Below, one piece after another: positions 1 through 4,686 of a DNA stretch of 6,717 bases. Under the pieces are notes generated by a model. That model ran no database searches, was not told the DNA's origin, and worked only from the letters and a program-made list of their open reading frames with translations. The first letter of the stretch is position 1. Each line of letters opens with the position of its first letter. This DNA is from an uncultured bacterium. Lineage in GTDB: Bacteria; Bacillota; Clostridia; Lachnospirales; Lachnospiraceae. Location: the NCBI GenBank assembly GCA_905214365.1, contig CAJMMH010000155.1, positions 1 to 6,717 of the forward strand, in the 5' to 3' direction. The position numbers were made by a program, and so were the translations under genes.

Positions 1-2869
1 TGTTTCTATCCACAGACGCGAACTGCAGCTCGCCGGCTGCACCCGGAATCACAGCTGCCGGTACGTTCATCTCATATCCGGCCCTGACTGCCGCCGCATC
101 CGTGAAATCACCTTCATATCCCATAAAGGCAAAGCGCATGGTCTGCGTGCCGTTGTCGCTGCGCATCTGCGGGCTTGCCGCCGCGCGCAGAAGGGTCAGA
201 TTCATGCTATTTCCACTGACATTGATGCCGTACTTGCAGTCATTCAGGACTACTGCGCCGTGTCCCGCATCAGTCAGCGCTGTGTAGCGATGGTTGCAGA
301 CTTCAAACCGATCTTTGTCATACAGCCTTGAATCGTGAGTCGGACGCTCCACATAGCCAAACTGCATTTCATGCTTCGCATTGACTGCGTATACGGCTGC
401 CGGGAAGCTTACCTTCAGCAGGCGGTGCAGCTCGTTCCATTCTACCGTTGTTGCAAACTCCAGACGGTCAGAACCGGACTCCAAGCTGATGTCCTGGCTG
501 TAAGAGGAATTGCCGATCTTTCCTTCCACATGAAGCACTGCCTTCAGACCGCCCTGCTCCACCAGACGTACACTGCGGTCAAACGCGCCCGGCAGCTCTT
601 CCTCCTGATACATGGAATCAATATCCCACGCGTCGAAATAACGCGGGATATCCCGAAACAGGCGGAAATGGTTCATCGGACCAGCCGCGAACTCGCGGCC
701 ACTGTCCTTTCTCACATAAGAGGTGACTTCTCCATCGCTGTTGACAAAGACAGAGACTTGATCGTTTTCCATGCGGAAGCCGCCGTTTTCTTCCGCTGCC
801 GTCACAGCTCCTGTACGGACCGGTGATGCCGGAGCCTGATACAGCGTTGTCATACTCATCGGCAAAACAGCAACAAGCGCACGTCCCTTTTCATCAACCG
901 GTACTCTGGTTCCGTCTGCAAGTTCCGCTCCTGCAAAGTCATCCGGCAGCGAAACCACCGCGGTACGCGCAAACGGAAGCGAATTGCTGATGACTGCTGC
1001 CTTCTCTTCCGGCTTCAGCAGCGCTCCTTCATAAGCCGAAGCAAGCTGCTTTGCCTCTGCCTGCAGCGCTTCATGCTCCTTGTTCGCCTCGGTATAAACC
1101 CGCTCAATGGAAGATCCCGGAAGGATATCATGGAACTGATTGAACAGCAGTACCTTCCACAGCCGCTCTGCCGCTTCGCTGTCGTAGGTCTTTCCTGCCG
1201 CGAGTGCCGCGCTGCCCCAGAACTCCATCTCGCGAAGCGCAAGTTCGCTCCTACGATTGTTCTTTTTGATCATTGCCTGAACAGTATAGGTTCCGCGGTG
1301 CGCAGTAAAATACAGCTCGCCGGTATAGGTATGCTTCGGGCCGCCCTCCTGCTCCATCTGATGGAAAAATTCTTCCGGAGACACCATTTCTACCTTCGGG
1401 CTTCCCTCCAGATTCTTCTGACGCATCGCGAACTCAATGTGGTCTCTGACCGGACCGCCGCCTCCGTCTCCATAGCCGAACGGAAGCAGGAACGTCTCCA
1501 GATCCTCCTTTTGTCTGCGCGCCTTCCAGGTACGCAGCAGCTCGCCCGGATCCGTATCATACGTATAGTTGGTCGGCAGAAAAGAGGTTACCTTTGATCC
1601 GTCCATGCCCTCCCAGGTAAAGTAGTGGTACGGGAACTGTTCTCCCTCATTGTACGACCAGAAGATCTTCTGCGTAACCAGATACTGCACATCGCAGCCT
1701 TTAAGAATCTGCGGCAGCGCGGCCGTGTAGCCGAAGGAATCCGGAAGCCACAGCACATGGCTGTCTGTTCCGAGCATCTCTCTATAATACCGTTTTCCAT
1801 ACAGCAGCTGACGGATCAGCGCCTCACCGGAGGACATGTTGGTATCCGGCTCTACCCACATCGCGCCGTCCGCAATCCATCTGCCGTCCTGAATGGCCTG
1901 AAGAACGCGTCCGAACAGCTCCGGATCATACTCGCGGCAAAGCTCATACTCTGCCGGCTGGCTCTGAATAAACTTATATTCCGGATACTCTTCAAGCAGA
2001 CGCAGCTGCGCGGCAAAGGTCCGGACGGTCTTCTTTCTGGTTTCCTCGACCGGCCACAGCCATGCCAGATCCAGATGGGAATTTCCGACTGCGTAAAATC
2101 TGGGCGCTGTCGTTCCGTTGACCGCTTCCATCGCCGGACGCAGAACCCCGCGCGCTTCCCGGTAGCTTGCCAGACGTCCCGCAGCATCCGTTTCAAACTC
2201 AACCGCTTTGGTTGCGTCCTTTAACGCCTGTGCTACATGAACCGCCCGCAGAGACGAATCATCCAACTGCTTCAGCAGTTCATACAGGGTGGTCATATCC
2301 AGGTACAGCTGATACGCGTCCTCGCGCCAGATGCCGAATGTGCAAGTTCCAAGCGTACGGCGGCTTCCCTCCACAGCCGGATCCTCGTAGCTACCCGGAA
2401 TTACCGGTCCGGTCGCGCAGTTTCTGTAATTCGGAAAGAAATGGCCCGCGTAGGTTTCCATCAGCAAATGGAACTCTTCCCCGGCTGCCGCGGAATCAGT
2501 GACGAAATTATCGGCCATATAATGATGCTTTCTTGCGATCCAGTCAGCACGATAAGTTCCAAACGCCTTCCCATTTACAAACAGCGTGGATTCTCCGCCC
2601 GGATTCAAGTCCATTACAATCCGCTCTCCAGCCGCCTCTTTCGGAATCCGGAAGGATCCGGAAAACCAGCAGTACTCCCACTTTTCTCCCCAGGTATATC
2701 CCGGCTGTACCGGCACAAATCCGCCCTCATCCACCGCATGCGGATCCAGGCGCTCCATCGTCCGCTTTGCCTTCAGCGGGATCTCGCCGAGCGGCATATA
2801 AAAATCGTTCTGAATTGTGCGGATCCAATGCTCGATACGAGCGGTCCATTCAGTGCTTAACAACGACAT
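1..2869 (-). CDS. GH38 alpha-mannosidase (3' end cut off by window edge)
   Basis: Exo-acting alpha-mannosidase of glycoside hydrolase family 38, a zinc-dependent retaining enzyme that trims alpha-linked mannose. There is no signal peptide, so it probably acts in the cytoplasm on imported oligosaccharides. 956 codons are open to the window edge; family members are usually a little over 1000 residues, so roughly 50-100 C-terminal residues should lie outside. Layout: N-terminal beta-rich domain (about 1-250), catalytic domain from GNSHLDLAWLWP (262-273), helical region around 520-610, then C-terminal beta-sandwich domains. Expected zinc ligands are H265, D267, D377 and H580. D377 in WLPDSFGY is the expected nucleophile, and FNQFHDILPG (576-585) is the family signature. 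The ATG is fixed by AAAGGAGG (2877-2884) with 7-nt spacing. It starts 2 bp after the stop of a GH36-like remnant, indicating former translational coupling. Family assignment is secure; the natural substrate is not known. Confidence 0.95.
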   Translation of the reverse strand, partial: MSLLSTEWTARIEHWIRTIQNDFYMPLGEIPLKAKRTMERLDPHAVDEGGFVPVQPGYTWGEKWEYCWFSGSFRIPKEAAGERIVMDLNPGGESTLFVNGKAFGTYRADWIARKHHYMADNFVTDSAAAGEEFHLLMETYAGHFFPNYRNCATGPVIPGSYEDPAVEGSRRTLGTCTFGIWREDAYQLYLDMTTLYELLKQLDDSSLRAVHVAQALKDATKAVEFETDAAGRLASYREARGVLRPAMEAVNGTTAPRFYAVGNSHLDLAWLWPVEETRKKTVRTFAAQLRLLEEYPEYKFIQSQPAEYELCREYDPELFGRVLQAIQDGRWIADGAMWVEPDTNMSSGEALIRQLLYGKRYYREMLGTDSHVLWLPDSFGYTAALPQILKGCDVQYLVTQKIFWSYNEGEQFPYHYFTWEGMDGSKVTSFLPTNYTYDTDPGELLRTWKARRQKEDLETFLLPFGYGDGGGGPVRDHIEFAMRQKNLEGSPKVEMVSPEEFFHQMEQEGGPKHTYTGELYFTAHRGTYTVQAMIKKNNRRSELALREMEFWGSAALAAGKTYDSEAAERLWKVLLFNQFHDILPGSSIERVYTEANKEHEALQAEAKQLASAYEGALLKPEEKAAVISNSLPFARTAVVSLPDDFAGAELADGTRVPVDEKGRALVAVLPMSMTTLYQAPASPVRTGAVTAAEENGGFRMENDQVSVFVNSDGEVTSYVRKDSGREFAAGPMNHFRLFRDIPRYFDAWDIDSMYQEEELPGAFDRSVRLVEQGGLKAVLHVEGKIGNSSYSQDISLESGSDRLEFATTVEWNELHRLLKVSFPAAVYAVNAKHEMQFGYVERPTHDSRLYDKDRFEVCNHRYTALTDAGHGAVVLNDCKYGINVSGNSMNLTLLRAAASPQMRSDNGTQTMRFAFMGYEGDFTDAAAVRAGYEMNVPAAVIPGAAGELQFASVDRN

Positions 2870-2871
2870 AT

Positions 2872-3006
2872 TCAGTCCTCCTTTGGCTCCAGAACAATGC
2901 AGCGGCTTTCAAAATCCCTGCCAAGCTTCAGCTCAATTCCATGATACATCAGGTACGCTCCGCTCTTTGCCTGTTCTTTTCCTTCGATGATATAATAAAT
3001 TACATA
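2872..3006 (-). pseudogene. 3' remnant of a GH36-type alpha-galactosidase
   Basis: An open frame of about 44 codons ending in TGA at 2874-2872, with no usable start at its head; the frame runs back into a TAA at 3009-3007. The translated tail contains SGAYLMYHGIELKLG, then RDFESRCIVL and a short acidic end. This resembles the C-terminal beta-sandwich strand pattern of GH36 alpha-galactosidases (SGxxLMxxGIxLxL...DFxSxxxxL), normally found at the end of a protein of about 700 or more residues. The catalytic domain is missing entirely. The recognisable tail begins immediately beside the inverted-repeat element at 3010-3156. The stop lies 2 bp before the mannosidase ATG, the spacing of adjacent operon genes. 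GH36 is my recognition from a short tail only; another glycosidase with a similar C-terminal domain is possible. That it is a beheaded gene is more certain than its family. Confidence 0.6.
2877..2884 (-). promoter_or_regulatory. Shine-Dalgarno of the alpha-mannosidase
   Basis: AAAGGAGG on the minus strand, 7 nt before the ATG at 2869. It is close to the perfect anti-16S complement and lies inside the last codons of the GH36-like remnant, so it survived the damage to the upstream gene. Confidence 0.85.
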
Positions 3007-3009
3007 TTA
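3002..3009. repeat. Left copy of 8-bp putative target-site duplication
   Basis: ACATATTA, identical to the copy at 3157-3164 and flanking the inverted-repeat element. The AT-rich sequence lowers the weight of an 8-bp match, but the position right at the TIR borders supports a transposition footprint. Confidence 0.55.
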
Positions 3010-3156
3010 ATAACTCTCGGAATCTCTTATGTACCTGGCTTTGAGGCTGATTTTGCACCATAGATATCTGAATTTTATCAATATACGCCCCAAAAATTCA
3101 GGCACTTCCAGTAAAAAATCCTCTCGCAAATTCAGGTACAACGAGATTCCGAGAGT
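3010..3156. mobile_element. 147-bp MITE-like or IS-end element with ~46-bp inverted repeats
   Basis: The left end (3013-3058) and the reverse complement of the right end (3156-3111) match over about 46 bp with a few mismatches and indels. They share ACTCTCGGAATCTC, then TGTACCTG, then TTTG and GATTTT in the same order. About 50 bp lie between the arms, too short for a transposase. An 8-bp direct repeat ACATATTA flanks the element (3002-3009 and 3157-3164), with the left copy separated from the TIR core by 3 extra bases. TIRs plus a target-site duplication fit a non-autonomous element or an internally deleted insertion sequence. I do not recognise the family. Eight-bp duplications occur in several IS families, so size alone does not decide. 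Transcribed RNA from either strand could fold into one long hairpin. Confidence 0.7.
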
Positions 3157-3164
3157 ACATATTA
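3157..3164. repeat. Right copy of 8-bp putative target-site duplication
   Basis: ACATATTA directly abutting the end of the right terminal inverted repeat (ends at 3156), identical to 3002-3009. Confidence 0.55.
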
Positions 3165-3180
3165 TGAAGAATCGTTTTCA
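3165..3180 (-). promoter_or_regulatory. LacI-family-like operator palindrome at the transcription start
   Basis: A 16-bp imperfect palindrome, TGAAAACGATTCTTCA on the minus strand, with TGAA...TTCA ends and a CG near the centre. This resembles operators of LacI/CcpA-family sugar regulators. It covers the predicted start point of the promoter at 3186-3213, where a repressor would block transcription. Only part of the arms pair perfectly and it misses several positions of the CcpA cre consensus, so a pathway-specific repressor is more likely than CcpA. The function is inferred. Confidence 0.4.
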
Positions 3181-3185
3181 AAAAT

Positions 3186-3213
3186 AGTATATATCTTTCC
3201 GATAAATCGTCAA
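3186..3213 (-). promoter_or_regulatory. Sigma-A promoter upstream of the GH36 remnant/GH38 gene
   Basis: On the minus strand, TTGACG (-35, 3213-3208), a 16-bp spacer, then TATACT (-10, 3191-3186). The predicted start is near 3179, inside the operator-like palindrome. It begins about 20 bp past the stop of the decayed upstream frame and points at the inverted-repeat element, the GH36 remnant and the intact mannosidase. It is the only good promoter seen for the mannosidase, and no terminator with a U-tract lies between them. Confidence 0.65.
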
Positions 3214-3232
3214 GTAATTTCCTTTTGTTTTT

Positions 3233-3436
3233 TTATTCGATACCGAAAATCCCACACTCTTTCAGGCTGTTTTCTGCTTTGCTGTACCGGAATGTCTTTA
3301 TTTTAAATGGCTTCAGCTCCAATGCCTGCTTGATCCCTGCTTTTGGCAGACGCAAGCATGCGGTCTGCGCAAACAGCAGCCGGTCCCCGATTGGATGCGC
3401 CGAGTATACCGCCGAATGAAGTATGAAAATTCGCCT
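3233..3436 (-). pseudogene. Decayed 3' end of a glycosidase-like gene
   Basis: A 67-codon open frame ending in TAA (3235-3233) but preceded in frame by TAG (3439-3437) and, 20 codons further up, by TGA (3502-3500), with no plausible start. The product looks like a protein C-terminus rather than noise: it includes AHPIGDRLLFAQTACLRLP and then ELKPFKIKTFRYSK. The PF-IKT-R block recalls the ends of GH38 mannosidases, which would suit the neighbourhood, but the match is too short to name the family. Another frame over 3313-3507 has a GTG start and 64 codons, but its product lacks family character; it may supply upstream residues across a frameshift. It sits between the FAH gene and the glycosidase promoter and is probably debris of an older carbohydrate operon. 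Confidence 0.45.
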
Positions 3437-3548
3437 CTATTGTGCTTCCAGAAAACAGGCGATTTCCAAATTTGCTTTACGCGCAGAGCGCGTTTGCTTT
3501 CATCCACTGCCGTTATGTTTCTTTTAGCAATTCATCCCATCGTTTCTT

Positions 3549-4463
3549 TTACTTGCACACTACATTTGTCAGGCTTCCAATTTTTTCAATCGTGCAGGTG
3601 ATCACATCCCCAGGCTTTAAGAAGCACGGCGGAACCATGCCCATTCCAACACCGGACGGTGTTCCGGTCGCAATGATGGTTCCGGCCTGCAGCGTGATTC
3701 CGGCTGACAGTTCCGCAATTGCTCCGCCGACGGTTTGAAGCATATATGCCGTGTTGCTGCTCTGGCGCGGTTCTCCGTTGACCGTACAGGAAATATCAAG
3801 ATCCTGTACATCGCCAACCTCATCCGCCGTCACAATACACGGCCCCATCGGCGTGAATCCGTCCAGGCTCTTTCCCAGATACCACTGCTTATGCTTCGTC
3901 TGCAGATTGCGCGCACTGACATCGTTGATTACCGTATAGCCAAAGATATACGCTCCCGCGTCCTTTGCTAAAACACCCTTCGCGTCTCTTCCAAGAATCA
4001 CACCTAGCTCTGCTTCATAATCCAGGCTGTCCACCAGTCCCTGATAGGACGGAATCGGCTCTCCCGGCGCAGTCGCCCGGTTCACCCGCTTGGAAAAATA
4101 GATCGTATCCGGACGATCCTTAGAAAATGCTTCTTTTGAAAAACGTCCCGCTTCCTCTTCATGCGCCGCGTAGTTGATACCAAGGCACACAACATCCTGT
4201 CTCGGATACTCGATCGGCGCGCAAAGCTTCAGCTCGTCAATCGCTGCCGGAACTGCCTGCGCCGGAACCAGTTCCCGATTCCATAACCGCTCCTTCTCAT
4301 CTGCCGTCAGATGCAGAATCAGATCATTCATATCTGCAAATGAAAAACCCAGATCCATCAGGCGGTACGCCTGATCCTCGCCTGGATATGCCGTGTAAAT
4401 TTCTGTCGTTTTCACGCTGCCATCTGCGCTTTGTTTACCTGTTTTTACTGTATAAAATCTCAT
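3549..4463 (-). CDS. Fumarylacetoacetate hydrolase (FAH) superfamily protein
   Basis: A 304-residue enzyme of the FAH superfamily, whose members cleave or isomerise C-C or C-O bonds in 2-oxo/enol acids with Mg2+ or Mn2+ (acylpyruvases, oxaloacetate decarboxylases, HHDD isomerases, 2,4-diketo-3-deoxy sugar acid hydrolases). The N-terminal ~85 residues are the variable cap, and the catalytic fold follows. Visible motifs are LGINYAAHEEE (94-104, with the usual His-Glu pair), the metal ligands E150 and E152 in DYEAELGVILGRD, D181 in NDVSARN, the conserved GKSLDGFTPMGP, and ATGTPSGVGMG (265-275). No key residue is missing. The start at 4463 is chosen because AAGGGAG lies 8 nt upstream. An in-frame extension to 4544 would overlap the promoter and add 27 uncharacteristic residues. 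It has its own promoter and no close partner, so the substrate cannot be read from context. Confidence 0.93.
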   Translation of the reverse strand: MRFYTVKTGKQSADGSVKTTEIYTAYPGEDQAYRLMDLGFSFADMNDLILHLTADEKERLWNRELVPAQAVPAAIDELKLCAPIEYPRQDVVCLGINYAAHEEEAGRFSKEAFSKDRPDTIYFSKRVNRATAPGEPIPSYQGLVDSLDYEAELGVILGRDAKGVLAKDAGAYIFGYTVINDVSARNLQTKHKQWYLGKSLDGFTPMGPCIVTADEVGDVQDLDISCTVNGEPRQSSNTAYMLQTVGGAIAELSAGITLQAGTIIATGTPSGVGMGMVPPCFLKPGDVITCTIEKIGSLTNVVCK

Positions 4464-4471
4464 TTGTTTTT

Positions 4472-4478
4472 CTCCCTT
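4472..4478 (-). promoter_or_regulatory. Shine-Dalgarno deciding the FAH start
   Basis: AAGGGAG on the minus strand, 8 nt before the ATG at 4463-4461. It supports this start over the longer in-frame start at 4544, which would lie upstream of the promoter's predicted start site. Confidence 0.8.
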
Positions 4479-4503
4479 CCCGCGGCTGCCCACGGATGGT
4501 TCT

Positions 4504-4532
4504 ATTATACTTCTCATCTGAACATCTGGCAA
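4504..4532 (-). promoter_or_regulatory. Strong sigma-A promoter of the FAH gene
   Basis: On the minus strand, TTGCCA (4532-4527), a 17-bp spacer, then a perfect TATAAT (4509-4504). The predicted start is near 4497, giving a leader of about 34 nt to the ATG at 4463. It separates the FAH gene transcriptionally from the upstream GNAT-RsgA gene. Confidence 0.75.
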
Positions 4533-4559
4533 CCTTAGATACAATCTGACATCCCAGCA

Positions 4560-4591
4560 GCAGCGGGCAAAATCAATCCCACTGCCGCTGC
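4560..4591. other. GC-rich stem-loop between rsgA and the FAH promoter
   Basis: GCAGCGG (4560-4566) pairs with CCGCTGC (4585-4591), and after a one-base bulge CA pairs with TG, leaving a loop of about 13 nt. It lies about 100 bp past the rsgA stop. No U-tract follows on the minus strand, so it is not a textbook intrinsic terminator. It may still end or stabilise the rsgA transcript. Confidence 0.35.
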
Positions 4592-4602
4592 GTTATCTTA
4601 CG

Positions 4603-4624
4603 GAATTTTCAGTTCAGAAAATTC
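4603..4624. repeat. Perfect 8-bp inverted repeat with 6-bp loop
   Basis: GAATTTTC (4603-4610) and GAAAATTC (4617-4624) around AGTTCA. It lies between the rsgA stop and the GC hairpin, about 70 bp upstream of the FAH -35 box. It could be an operator or an RNA hairpin; nothing in the sequence decides. Confidence 0.4.
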
Positions 4625-4686
4625 TTCCATAAACTGTAACCATCCTACTGTATCTCACAGCCGTGTCACTTCACCGAATATCCGGT

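Noticed and set aside
621..655. Palindromic sequences (CGGGATATCCCG and a longer ATATCCC...GGGATAT stem) inside the mannosidase gene
   Set aside because: They lie within well-conserved coding sequence and arise from ordinary codons (DIPRYFDAWDI), with no promoter or gene border nearby.
102..3063. Many plus-strand open frames of 60-207 codons opposite the mannosidase and its leader
   Set aside because: Their products are Arg/Pro/Cys/His-rich without family motifs. The GH38 frame on the other strand carries clear catalytic motifs across the same DNA, so these are shadows.
3165..3180. CcpA catabolite-repression (cre) site
   Set aside because: The TG-AA-CG core fits, but several positions of the right half differ from the cre consensus. 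I keep it only as a generic LacI-type palindrome.
3479..3493. ACGCGC-AGA-GCGCGT hairpin, possible terminator after the FAH gene
   Set aside because: The stem is only 6 bp, there is no U-tract on the minus strand, and it lies inside the decayed frame, so it cannot be called a terminator.
3313..3507. 64-codon minus-strand frame with a GTG start
   Set aside because: It has no ribosome binding site and a Cys/Arg-rich product after residue 30. A different frame over the same DNA has the protein-like C-terminus.
3517..3551. 10-bp direct repeat GTTTCTTTTA, with one copy over the FAH stop codon
   Set aside because: Short, low complexity and without inverted ends or other element features; probably chance.
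4464..4544. N-terminal extension of the FAH protein to 4544
   Set aside because: It would require translation from upstream of the predicted transcription start. The ATG at 4463 has a good Shine-Dalgarno and the extra residues are uncharacteristic.
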